From: Ampelocalamus luodianensis | Taxonomy: Eukaryota > Streptophyta > Magnoliopsida > Poales > Poaceae | Direction of reading: 5' to 3' | Assembly: GCA_036346255.1 (NCBI GenBank) | Contig: CM070628.1 | Location: 1,317,840 to 1,381,839, forward strand | Length of the DNA: 64,000 nucleotides | Made by a program: the position numbers and the translations under genes | Shown here: one piece after another, positions 1-12,000 of the stretch | How positions within the stretch are numbered: position 1 is the stretch's first letter | Layout of the letters: every line of letters begins with the position of its first letter | Notes under the pieces: generated by a model | What the model was told of the DNA's origin: nothing | Database searches by the model: none | What the model saw: only the letters and a program-made list of their open reading frames with translations

Positions 1-192
1 ATGCACTCGCTATGACAAGGAATTAGCAACAAATATCTGATCTCACAAGCAAAAGGGCAAAACTCATGTACAAATCAAGGAAAATAAAATTGCCCAAACA
101 GTAATCACATAGGTTAAAGCAGTAACAATAACACTTCACTTCACACTAGTACTAGTAGTAAAAACACATGCACACACAGAGAGTGACTTGCG

Positions 193-202
193 TATATAAA
201 TA
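193..202 (+). promoter_or_regulatory. TATA box of the BIG BROTHER-like gene
   Basis: The string TATATAAATA lies about 520 bp upstream of the start codon. It is followed by a purine-rich stretch (about 250-290) and CT-rich sequence typical of a plant 5' leader. Transcription would start near 225-235. Seen directly as a motif; the start site is inferred. Confidence 0.6.
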
Positions 203-229
203 CTTAGGAAGCCAACCACCCTCTCACTA

Positions 230-717
230 ACAAAGCATCCATCCAACCTTAAGAAGGTGAGAGAAGAAGAGAAGGGAGAAACCAAGGTAGAGTAACCTTG
301 CCGGACTGTTCTTGTTTCTTCTTCCCTTCCCCATTTATTTCTTCATCAGAACTCCTGCAAAGTTAGTTTCACTTGTTTTGCAATTCGATTCTGCTCTTTG
401 TTTCATCGATCTTCTGTTTCTCTTTCTCCTTCTTGGAAGTATCTATTGCTATTGTTTGTTCTTGAGTGCCTTCTGCAATTTCTTTCGTGCAAAGCTACTC
501 TGCATACTTCAGAGGGATATGAAAGTGAGAGAGAGAAATTCCCTTCAGTTATTCCCAAATAGAATTCTCATTGTTAGGTGTAGAATAGGTTAAATCAAGG
601 AAGGTTGCATCTTGTTCTTGACCGGAAACTGTCTTGATGCAAATTAATTCTGGGAGATTGTGTGCCATGGCCTGTAGGTAACTACTGGTTCTTGCCTCAC
701 ACTTGTCTCAAGTGGTC
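230..717 (+). other. 5' leader of the BIG BROTHER-like gene, probably with a leader intron
   Basis: Read unspliced, this stretch has an upstream ATG at 312 that opens a 93-codon frame, and a four-codon upstream frame at 667-681 (ATG GCC TGT AGG TAA). A plausible donor (CAAG|GTAGAG near 286) and pyrimidine-rich sequence before the start codon (ending about 708-712) suggest that most of the leader is an intron, which would remove both upstream ATGs. Exact splice sites are not certain. No protein-like sequence was recognised in the 93-codon frame. Confidence 0.4.
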
Positions 718-2260
718 ATGGCCACTGTGGGGCAGCCTGATGCCATGCGAAGGATCACCGTGCACTACGTAAACTCACCTGCCCGCGGCACCCAAGAAGC
801 AAACTTTGAAGGTTTAGACAACGATCTTCTCGAGTTTGTGATTGGTGATGTTCTTCAAGATCAGGTATGTATGTGCTTGATCTTACCATTCCTTCATTAT
901 AAACTCGCTATTTCTTTCGCATGAGCTTTAGCATAGAACATCTATATGCCATGATATTATGCTTTTGATTTGGCTTTTCAGTTCAATTTTGTTTAGTAAA
1001 CTGAAAACTTTTTTCTGAAACTTGTTTTAGGAGAGTCTGTATCAATCTATCTTGGATGACACATACAACAACCATATCAGAGGTGCAAGAACTACACCAT
1101 ATGATAATTCACATTACTACTATCATGGGGAAAGCAGCAGTAGTGCAGCAACAACTTCGAGAACTTCAGATATCGATGAACATATTGCGTCCGACTTCGA
1201 ATACGCTAGGCAGCTGCAGGAGATGGAGGATCTGAACATTGAAACACCTCAGGATGAAGAAGACGGTATGCACTGCTTATAATTCGATTCAGCCATTGAG
1301 ATGTTGCACTTTTCACATCTAACAATGGTACTTGTATTGCTGTTGTCTTAATTTAGATATAAGCTGTGTAGCCTCTCCATCTGACACCGATGATGATAAC
1401 GAGCAAGAGGTGATTATACGACTTGATTCAAATTAAATCTTTCTCAATTAATAATCCTCTGAATACATGAAATTAAATATTCCGAAAATTGGCTCGCAGG
1501 CTGCCAGACAGGATGATGATGATGATGACGATCCAGACAGCATGACATATGAGGTTTGTGGTGTATGAATGCTTCACAAATTTTTTGTTTCTGTGACGTG
1601 TGAAGTTTGTGAACAAATTAGACTTATATAGTGTATCTTCACACATGGTTAGAAAAGGTTGCTGATTCTTAGTTTCTTACCCTTTTCTGTAATCCAGCAA
1701 AGGCAGGCACTTGCGGAATCAGTAGGAAGTGAGGACAGAGGTTTATCTGATCAGCTTATATCCTATTTGGTATCATGGAAGTACAAATCAGGATTTTTCT
1801 CAAGAAAGATGAACCATGAAGAGTAAGCCTACCTTTTCAATCGCATATGAATTTGTGAATGAAGATAATTCCCAGTGATCACTGATGAAGTTGTGAAATC
1901 TCCATGTCACTGATGATCACCCCCATCTGAATGCAGTTGTCCTATATGTCTATCAACTTTCAGAAACCGAGAAAGTCTCATAACGTTGGCCTGCAAACAT
2001 AATTACCACGCAAGTTGTGTTGCTAGATGGCTCAAGATCGACAAGGTAAACGGTTATGGATTTTACCATTCGTCGAAGTTTAGATGAACATTGATATGCT
2101 ATCCACCTCATATAACCTAGTTGATCTTTTGCTATTAGCCTCTTTCGGATTTTCCCAACTAAAAAAAATTATGGCCTCGTGCAGTAGAATTTCTGACATC
2201 TTTTGTTTCATGAAACAGACCTGCCCAGTTTGCAAATATGAAGTGTTTGGACCTTCCTAG
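718..2260 (+). CDS. BB: RING-H2 E3 ubiquitin ligase, BIG BROTHER type
   Basis: Seven coding exons: 718-864, 1031-1265, 1357-1409, 1500-1553, 1698-1822, 1937-2045 and 2219-2260, all with GT-AG borders and consistent phase, giving 254 aa. The start is ATG at 718 (GTCATGGCC). The N-terminus (MRRITVHYVNS...) matches the conserved BB head motif. An acidic Asp-rich linker follows (about residues 135-165). The C-terminal RING-H2 begins CPICLSTF, continues CKHNYHASCVARWL and ends CPVCKYEVFGPS, so all eight zinc ligands (C3H2C3) are present. In Arabidopsis, BB is a RING E3 ligase that limits organ size by restricting the proliferation phase; the same role here is inference. The frame is intact with no frameshift. 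The neighbouring SLK gene is convergent, with stop codons about 0.8 kb apart. Confidence 0.93.
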
Positions 2261-2323
2261 CATGTGATCAGTTGACCATCGAAGCTGACAAATGATGAGA
2301 TGTCATCTCGTTGGTTGCATTTG

Positions 2324-2421
2324 CATCGTCTACTCATCAGTATTATGGAAAAAGCAAAAAAAAAAAAAAAAAAAAACATCGTCTACTCATCGGTATTATT
2401 GGAAAAAGCAAAAAAAAAAAA
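2324..2421 (+). repeat. Tandem duplication with A-tracts in the 3' region of the BB-like gene
   Basis: A unit beginning CATCGTCTACTCATC and ending in GGAAAAAGC plus an A-run occurs at 2324-2376 and again at 2377-2421. The first A-run is about 20 bases, the second about 11. The unit lies 64 bp after the stop codon, inside the likely 3' UTR. Slippage at the A-run or a micro-retroinsertion could explain it. Confidence 0.8.
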
Positions 2422-3078
2422 CGGAAATGCTTCGTCATGATTCCTGAGTGTATTTTCCCCTGTGATTTTTTGCATGTTCAACTGTACAAATACTTCATAA
2501 GCTTTTATATATTAAGAGGTTTATTTCTTCTTAATATGCCTTTACCTGGTGCTGTATGCTGTAGTACAATGCTACACTTCTCTTGGATACTCTACTTATG
2601 ATGGATTTTCAGAAGTGACAAGTCATTCAAATTAAATATTGAGAAGAAAGTCACGAAGGTTGCAGCACACTAAAAGCCAAATCGATTATCCTTACCCATG
2701 CAGATAAGAAATACAATCGACACTCTTATGGCATTGCCAAGATGCACAAAAGAGGCTATTATAATAATCACAGCATATCATTCAGTAGTATGACCTTGAT
2801 ACGCTAATAACTCTGGGTTGCACTGCTCTGAGATTTCCAAGCCAACTCACAATCTCACATAACTGAAGTTACATCAGTGTATGATCATCAGAAACTGTTC
2901 GAAACGGCAAAACAAAAACTCGAAAAAAAAGGACAAGACAAGGAAACTAGAATCTACGGCAACTTCACATCGCCACTAGCAGCCAGTTTCCACACTAACA
3001 CAGCCAAGCACAGGCGGTTGTCTTAAGTCTTAACGCATACAGTGACCTCACAGGGCGGTGAAACGATTATGTACTCTG
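2422..3078. other. Convergent 3' UTR interval
   Basis: This is AT-rich sequence between the stops of the two convergent genes. It should hold both 3' UTRs and poly(A) sites. I see no further coding sequence or transposon ends. Confidence 0.6.
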
Positions 3079-6000
3079 TCACATGTTCCACGAGTATCCA
3101 CCACCTCCCTGCTCCCCCATGAACAGCCCGCTTTCCACCAGCTCACTAGTAATAAGATGGTCGAGCTCATCCATTTCATGCATAGACTCGGCCTTCGGAG
3201 TCACAGTATTGCCGCCAGAAGCAGCAGCTGGATTGCTGCTTACTGACTTGAAACTGTTATTTCTGCTGGGGACGATGCCGGCTCCACTGTTGATCACATT
3301 GCTAGGTCCGGTTGTACCCATTGGAGCGGCACCCTTTACCGTGCTGTTATTGATATGCGGTGTCTGCTCTCCACTAGCAGCGCTGCTGGTGATAGCAGCT
3401 CCTGATGCGAGACCACTGTTTGCATTGGGAGCGACAGGAGGTTGTTGCTGCGCCAAAGTGCGGTTGTTAGTATTCTTGACTTCTTGCAGCAGCTGATGAA
3501 TAACATGCTGCTGGTATTGTGGGCTCACACCCAAGCCCTGGAGACTGTTCTGCTGGGGCATTGGCTGCTGAAATGACGCAGGATGTTGGAATTGCACAAA
3601 CTGCCCCAGGTTAGGTCCACGGAAGGATCTAGATGCTTCCAGCTGAATGCCATTGTGCATTGCTATAGGACCTTTAAAAACACTCGATGCCTCCTGCTGA
3701 AGCAAACTCTGATTTGCACTTGAGCTTCTAAGTATATTCTGGTAATTGTTTAGTGCTGCAGCATTCTGCGGATTATTACCAATGGCTCCAACACCAGGAG
3801 CCTCGTTGTTCACATGGGTGCTCATTTCTGGTTTGACCCCTATGCCTTTGAGGTTGCTCTGGTCATTAGGAAGGCCAGCAGCTGCCATGAGTTGCTTTGC
3901 TTCATGCATATTCTGTACTGGAAGCTTTGGTACAGTTTGCTTGGGATAGTTCTTCAGGCCCTCTGCAGATGAACAGGCAAAACGTTAAACATTTAAACTA
4001 CACTAGGTCAATGAGACAAAGCAGGAAGAGCTGCCCTATGATCATCAAAACATTGATGGATTTTCCAGTCAAAAAATTAAAGGAAAAAGGAGCAGCCATT
4101 TTGCTATTATCGCCTCCTAAATTGTTATGCTGCTCTATGCTTTGCTGTTATCAGCAGCGAAAACAATGAAGCAACAGAGATCTCATATAATATGTTTAGC
4201 TTCATCCTATTTGTTCACATCAATACCATTTTGTCATATTCTTCCATCTATATAGTTCACTACACACTTCTCATTAGTTCAAAAACAACCGTGTTTACCA
4301 AGTGAAATCGCAACTAAATATACATCATATTGGCTGGGCTTAACCGTGTTTACCAAGTGACATCACAACTAAATATGCATCTCATATTGGCTGGGCTTGG
4401 CCAAGACTGTCATAGCAAAGAGGGCTAGACAGTATAGAAAGGGGACCCTGGTTGCTACGAGGGGAACCAAGGATTCGTCGAGGGGGGAACCGGTGCCAAG
4501 AGAAGTAAATATTGTATTAATTGTCTCGAAAGGGGCCTCCCCTGTTACATGGGGAAGCAGCTATTTATATCATTCCTTCCCCTAAGTGTAGCCTTCGGCT
4601 TATGGTGAACCTACCTGGTCTTGGTCCACCCGCTAATACGCTCGGTCCACCAGTGTTCTCCTCCCTTCGCACCGTGCGGGGTGTCCCCAGGTCGAGGGGC
4701 CCCGGACACCTTTCGACGCCCCCGAGGTGGCCCCGAGGGTCTCCTGGCTCCTGGATGCTCAGCAGTCCTTTGGCGGCCTTCGCACCTCGTCCGGAATCTC
4801 CCCCGAAGTTATGCCTTGTACCTCGGGGGGCCCCGGCCGCCCCGCCGGCCCTCACGAACCTCCTAGTGACCTTCGCGCGCCCTTCGAGGCCCTCCCGAAG
4901 GCGTACTTGGTACCCCCGAGGGCCCCGCCTCCGACTCATGGCCCTCGAGGCAGGGGGGCTTTGCGGTCTTCGCCGGTCGTTGGGGCCAGTGGGTCGCCCC
5001 TACGATAAGCTCCTCGCGGTCGAGGTCGCCGTGGTGAAATCGCGCTAAGCTCGGGTCGGGCTCGGAAGCAGGTCGGCAGGGTGTCCCGTGTCGGACACCG
5101 GGTCGACAATCGACTCGGATCGTATCCGGCGGTCGGAAATTGCAATCGCGAAAAAATAAAAACAAAATCCGATACGTATCGGACACATATAAGACACGTA
5201 TTGAACACTTGGGGCCGATTCAATTCGTCGCCCAACTATTCACCCTTGTTAACCTACCTGCTAACTCAATCAGTGTCTCGGTTCTTGGCTACGTTCTTGG
5301 ATTTCTTTCTTGATCTGTTCGTTGCTTTCTTGGTAGCCTTGAGCGATACTTGGGAATTTATTGCTTAGATTTGTTGCGCAATTGGTCGTGGAGGTTAGAT
5401 TCTTGTCCTCTAGTTCTTGGGATTTCAATGGACTAATCGAACTCTTTAGGTTCTTTGTAGTATCGCGATTGTACAAATCTACGACGAACAAACATATGAA
5501 GCTTTAAAAAATGGTTAGTTTTTTGTTAGTTCTCGACTTTTGGGCATATTCTTGAAGAATAATTCCATTTGTGCTTTTATGTGCTCATTGCATTGTTGGG
5601 TTCTTGTTCGATAAAGATAAGACTATCCATGGGACATATACTCAACCTAGGTTATATAGTGGCTCCGTATCGCCATTTTTAGAAAATGGGAGTCCATTCG
5701 ACGTGTCGATCCGACACGGCGTCCGGGTCCGTGATTTGATGGTCGGCGCAAAGCGTTGTTTATGCGGGGCCTCGAAGGTCGGGCAGCGCGTCGATGTAGA
5801 CTATCCATGGGACCCAACTTGCCTATTCGACGACGAAGTCGGCATGATTTGTTTCGCAAAGATCGGCGAGATTCGTGGCCCACTTGCCTATTCGACCCGA
5901 AGCATCCTTGTTTCGCGAGACCGTGATGAAGACGCGGACCGTGAAGTAGTGTCGTAACTTGCGCGAGCCATGAGTAGAACGTATGCCAGCTTCTCTAGCT

Positions 6001-9000
6001 CCGTGTATCTGCCTTTGGCCCCTTGCAGGGCCTCCGATACGTAGTACACGGGGCGTTGTACGCCGTTGTGTTCTTGGACGAGGACCGCGCTCACTGCTGA
6101 GGAGGTGGCGGCGAGGTACAGCAGCAGATTTGCATTGGGCTTCGGGCTGACGAGGCTTAGCAATTGAACGAGGTATTGTTTAAGCTCCTCGAATGACTTC
6201 TGGCAGTCCTCCGTCCATCGGAACAGCTTCGCTCCCCAGAGCATCTTGAAAAAGGCAAGGCCCGTGGGACGGGATAAAAAATCAACTAAGTGCTGCGAGG
6301 CGCCACGTTAGCTTTTGCACCTCTCGAGCGCTACCGGGGAGGCTCCATTTCCTGGATGGCTTTTATTTTCGCAGGGTTGACCTCGATACCTCTTCGGATA
6401 CGAGGAATCCCAGGAGCTTACCCGCCTTACACCAAAGGCGCACTTTTTTGGGTTCAGCTTGGCTCCCTCCACCCAAAGGGTGACGAAGGTTTCCTTCAGG
6501 TCCGCTGTGTGGGAGCTTGCGAGCATACTCTTGACCACGATGTCGTCGACGTACGCCTCGACGTTGCGGTCGAGTTGCTTGGTTAGTACCTTCGTAATGA
6601 GCCGGGTGAAGGTCGCCCCACATTCTTGAGGCCGAAGGGCATCCTGGTGAAGCAATAGGTGCCAATAGGGGTGATGAAGGCGGTCTTCGATTCGTCCTCC
6701 TTGGCCATGAATATCTGATGATAGCCGGAGTAGGCGACGAGGAAGCTTCCCCCGTCCATGAGGACGCGTCTAACCTCAAAATCTGCGATGTTAGCGGAGA
6801 TGACGAGGTCCTAATGAGGGAAGTACATGCCTCTGGCATCTTCGGGATCGAAGGTGATCAATATCTCGACGTAGTGAGGTGGGCTTGTGGTAAGGTACGT
6901 CGTGACATGGTGTATCTGTTGGCGTACACACGCCGCTGTCTCTTCAATGTCATGCCAAGCGAGGACCCTCTGGTGATCGTGTTTATGATCCTTTGGTGGT
7001 GCTCCCCGCGCCCCCCCCCCTCTATGCGGGGCCTTAGCGGCAAAGCGGGCAGCTAGTTGCCCAGCCTCCGCCCGTCTTGACGTTCGGCTAACTGCTGGTC
7101 GTGGCTCATGTAGTCTTGCATGACCGCGATGGTGCAGCATTCTTTGGTTGTGCGCGATCCCTCGTCATGGAGAACGCAAATAGCGGGGGACCTCCAGCAT
7201 CAGTCCTAGTGTCCGATTGGCGTCCCCCGTTTCGCCCGCGGCCTCAGCCCCAGCCGTCATCCACGTAGTACACACCCCGCCCCTTCCGACGGTAATCGTT
7301 GGCCCATGGTTTGGTAACCATCAATGCGACGGTAGCTGCATGTTCCTCTTTCCCGGGCAGTGGCAACAGGACAGCCGGCACTTGGACTTCTGCCATTTGG
7401 GTGTTGTCTTCCTCTGCTCGGGTGTATTCCTCCATGTTGTCAAAAAGCTCCGCCACGGTGCGGATGGGTTTGTGAGCCAACCTATTCGACAAGGGGCCTT
7501 TTTGAAGTCCACGTGGTACACACCCCGCCCCTTCCGACGGTAATCGTTGGCCCATGGTTTGGTAACCATCAATGCGACGGTAGCTGCATGTTCCTCTTTC
7601 CTGACAAAGGCGGGAGACCAGACTTGACTTCGCCATTTGGGTGAGTGTATTCCTCCATGTTGTCAAAAAGCTCCGCCACGGTGCGGATGGGTTTGCGAGC
7701 CAACCTATTCGACAAGGGGCCTTTTTGAAGTCCGCACGTGGCCGCGTTTATAACGGTGATTTCATTGATCCTCTTTACTTGGCACTTCACTGAAGAAGCT
7801 ACGCAGGGACTCACCCAATGCTTTGCTTTATTGCAAACAGGTGCCCCGTCTCTTGGTTCATGTAATTTCCTTGGAAGTTGTTGAGCACGAGGTCCACAAC
7901 TACTCCCATGTGTATATGGATCAGGGAGGAATGGTGAAGAACCAAGTAGGGTGATGCTCTTTGCTTTGGTGGTGTCATCTGCCCCGGCTGCCTCGATGGC
8001 GGCTTCGTACACCCGGAGGAATTCCAAGGGGTCCGTGTTCCCCTTGAATGGCCTAACGTCTGGTATTTTAAAGCCCAGAGGCCAGTAGGTTGTTTCCCGT
8101 CTTGCGCTCAACGGGGAGTTCGGGTCCCCCTGGAGCAGCGGCCCTGGTGGTTGTCCTTGCGTGAAGACCATGAGCCAAGGTAGGGCTGCGAGGGCCGCCG
8201 CTGCTGGTTGCCGAAGGCTCAACATCTCCCGACGGAGGTCTGCTAGCTCCTGCTAGAAGGCTTCGTAGGCTTCCTGGGTCACGCCGCAGCCCTAGGCGGA
8301 GGCAGGCCCGTCTGATGGTTCTCGGGGAGAGATGCCTCGATGGGCCAGCTGTCGCTTCCGACGATGTCTCCGTTCGTGGGGTACTCGGAGCCGCAGCCAC
8401 CGTGGTTGCTTCGGCCGTCGAGACCTTGGGTGTGATCTTCCGAGGGGCCATACCAGTGTTTCAGGACTATGCTTTGTGACTCTCCTGTCGCTCCCCACAG
8501 ACGGCGTCAACTGTCGTAGCAAAGAGGAATAGGCAGTATAGAAAGAGAACCCTCGGTTGCTACGAGGGGAACCAAAGGATCCTTTGGGGGGACCAGTGCC
8601 AAGAGAAGTAAATGTGTATTAATTATCTCGAAAAAGGCATATCCCTATTACATGGGGGAGGCGGCTATTTATAGCCTTCCGACCAAGGTACATGAGGTTA
8701 CAGATATATCCCTAAAAAGACCCTATGCCTATAGGGGCCGCATGGGCTTTTCCTTCCTATGTGTAGCCTTCGGCTTATGGTCGACCTCTCTGGTCTTGGT
8801 CCACTCGACTGGCATGCTCGGTCCATCGATGCTCTCCTCCCTTCGCACTATGTGGGATGTCCCTGGCCCGAGGGGCCCCGACATCCTTTGACGCCCCCGA
8901 GGTGGCCCCGGGGGTCTCCTAGCTCCTGGATCCGTGGTGCTCGGCAGTCCTTCGGCGGCCTTCGCACCTCGTCCTGAGCCCCCCCCCCAAGGTATGCCTG

Positions 9001-12000
9001 GTACCCTCAGGGGGCCCAGTCGTGCCTTCGACCCTCGCGGGCCTCCAGTTGCCCTTCAGGGCCCTCTCGAAGACGTGCTGCGCCTCCGGCTCATGGCCCT
9101 CGGGGGGAGGGGGCCTTGCGGTCTTCGCCGGGTCGTTGGGGCCAATGGGCCACCCCTACGACACAAACTTGAACATTTTTAAAGAAAACATAAAATGTGA
9201 TGGTTAACCCTACCATTTTCATTCAAACTATGGGCCAAACATTGGTCACAAAGAAACTGTTTTAAAAATACTTAATCATGCAGCTAAATAATTGAGCACC
9301 TAGGTGAACACTGAAGATACTGATTGGTGAACGTGCATTATCATACCTATAGGACCAAGCTTGTTCTTGTGGCTGAACTCAATTAAGTCCTTCATGTGAT
9401 TCACCACCTCTGATATCTGAGAATGACACATAATCAGCATACTGGATACAAAGTATATATGGAAGCATGCAAAGCAGAAACTAATAACTAAGGAAAATTT
9501 CAGGAGTTACTGGATAATATTGAAGAAAAAAGTAAACAATATGGGGACTTTAATTACCTGCAAGCAGCGAACATATCTTTTAGAGAGCCCATGTTCATTT
9601 AAGGTGTGGTGCTCTAGATTTTTGGCTAGCTGTCGTGATGCTGTCACAAACCTAACAGCACAAAATAGTAATAATGTCCTCACATCGATTAGAATAATTA
9701 AAAACAAGTTAACTCTAGACAGAATAAAATACATTTTTTATGATTTATCATGCCAAAAAAAGCACAAGAAAACAATTGTTACAGTACTGGTGGCATAGTA
9801 AGTTCACTAACATGTTGCAAATGGTTTGTGCATCATTGTTTGATACCCCAGCAGGCCCACTTTCCGTCGCAGCAGCTTGGTATTTCTGGGCAACTTGCAG
9901 CAGATGAGTAACCTGAAAAAACAGGAGCATGCATATAAGGTAAGATATCAAGGCACATATTTATATTAAGGTAAAACAGGGAAACAGGAATATGAATTTA
10001 AGGACTACCCTAAAAGGACTATCATGAATCATGGCTTAAAATTTGATCTTCTCTGGTGTTTTCTGTGTGCAGCTATCTGGAACTCCAGTGCATAAATCAG
10101 AAAATGGACAAGAAACCAAATAGCTCTGAGCAACGTAGCGTGGATACTTCCCAAAACTGGCGTACCGGTATACGCCCGGATACATATCGGCCATTTTCCT
10201 GTTTTTCAAAAAAAAGAAAACAATTTCGATACTTGTGCGGTACTTCCCCGATACCAACCCTAGTACCTCTACCAACTCACAAAGAGATGCTCGAATCATT
10301 TCTTCCCATCCCACAACCCCTTCTCGTCCCCACGTAGCCACCCCTGCTCCTCGCTTCCCCAAGGCTCCCACACCTACGCGCCTCTCCCCCTGTAGATGCC
10401 GGTCGCGCTCGCGCAGCACCCCTTCTCTCCCTGCCGGCACGGCAGCACCCCTGGTCCTCACGCGCGGTGAGTCCTTCTCCCACTGGTCCTCTTCTTCCCT
10501 ATTGACTCTGGTACTGTGTTAATACTCCTGAGGCGGCGGCGGCGGCCAGGAGCTGGTGAGGGCAGCAGCAGGTAGGGGGCGGGAGCTATGGCGGCGGCCA
10601 GCGTGAATAGAAGAGTGCAATTGTGGAGACATTTGGGGCAGCAGCAGATGCCCGAAGTTGCTTGCTATGGGCTGATGGACCTGCAGGATGAGCTGGCCCA
10701 TTTTCTACTTTTCTTCCTTTTCTTTGTTACTGTGCAATGGTCTTTTGTGTCTATTTGTATCATGGTTATTAAGGCGGTAAGGCGAGGTAAGGCGACCCAC
10801 CCCCCCCCCTCACACCTTTTAAGCGATAAGGCGTGAGGCGAGGCGACGCCTTACCCATCCTAAGGCGGTGGCGGTGGTCGAACATAGCACTGGCAGGGAA
10901 GAAGAGGGAGTGGTAGGAAAGAAGAGGGAAAAAGAAAAGAGAGAAAAAAGAAAAGAGAAAGAAAAAAAATGAAAAGAGGACTATCCAGCCCAACTGAGTC
11001 CAGCGGCCCACACCGAGTAGTGACTACTCATCCAGCCCAACCGAATCCCTACGCCTCGCTCTCGCTCTCGCTCTTATCCTCTCTCGCTCTCACTCGACGA
11101 CCGAAGCCGCTGCCCTTATCCTCTCTCGCTCTCGCCTCTCCCATCCCGCTGCCGCCGCCGCCGCCTCATCCCATCTCCTCCCATCATCGCCACAACAATC
11201 CGGGGCCGGCCGGGCGGCAGCGCGACATGTAGGAGGGGATCCGGGGAGGAGGTGGTGCACGAAGGGGATCCGGGGAGGAGGTGGTGCACGAAGGGGATCC
11301 GGGGAGGAGGTGGTGCACGAAGGGGATCCGGGGAGGAGGAGGCGCACGGAGGGGATTCGCGGAGGAGGCGGCGCGTCATGGGAGATTCGCGCGACGCCAG
11401 TGCGTAGCAGGCGCAAGGGACGGGAGCGGCGAGATGGAGGCGCCGCCGCCTAGGGTTCCACCGTGAGTCTTCGCCCTTCTCCTCTTTCCCCTTCTCCTCT
11501 TTCTCTGGCCGGGTCAACGTCGTGCTCCTCCTCGCCTTAGGCATGCGCGGCAAGGCGGGGCGACGCCTTGCCTCCCGGCAGCGCCTTACCGCTTAGGCGA
11601 CGCCTTAATAACCATGATTTGTATGTGGTATACCATATCCCATGTATGTCTCTATTTTTTTATTTCTATTGTATATATACATACATGTATAGCCGTATCG
11701 GTGTTTTTGACGAAACGGTGTGTTGCAGTATCAGCGGATATCGTATCTGTATCGGTATCCAGGCAACCTAGGCTCTGAGAGGAGTTAAATGGTGAAAACA
11801 GAGGCTTTTCGCACCCCAATTACCCAGGATCAGCAATGTCTATCCAACTAAGTTACCCCATAAATAATTAGATTTATAATATATACAACTATCACCTAGG
11901 CTAAAAGGTACCAAGCATATTATATCTGTGGACAACAGCTAATTCACTATCGGCAGTCTTTTAACCGAAGTATAATCAAATGAAACAGAACAGCATGCTG

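Larger units (their letters stand above)
4408..9163 (-). mobile_element. Decayed Tat-type Ty3/gypsy retrotransposon in the last SLK intron
   Basis: The element lies in the same orientation as SLK, inside the intron 3963-9346. It has LTRs at both ends that begin TGTC and end near CTACGACA. The order on the minus strand is LTR, gag, then RT and RNase H, then LTR. Integrase was not found. The flanks (aagac before, caaac after) are only loosely alike, so the target duplication is decayed or wrong. RT carries YVDD, and RNase H carries a NKDASGRIGKWA-like string typical of the Tat branch. Many frameshifts and stops are present. Confidence 0.85.
10139..11763. mobile_element. Non-autonomous hAT-like element (outer) in an SLK intron
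   Basis: The flanks are CAACGTAG (10131-10138) and CAACCTAG (11764-11771), an 8-bp duplication with one mismatch. The ends form a short inverted repeat: CGTGGATAC on the left, and CCTGGATAC reading inward from the right. Subterminal GTATCGGTATC-like repeats occur at both ends. No transposase frame was recognised. The element is interrupted by a second hAT element. Confidence 0.65.

Noticed and set aside
4521..5235. Set of 80-175-codon frames
   Set aside because: They fall in the LTR of the Tat-type element and change between the two LTR copies. No domain is visible.
10235..11553. Pro/Arg-rich frames of 80-145 codons in the SLK intron
   Set aside because: They come from the hAT elements and their GGATCCGGGG minisatellite. 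They are compositional.
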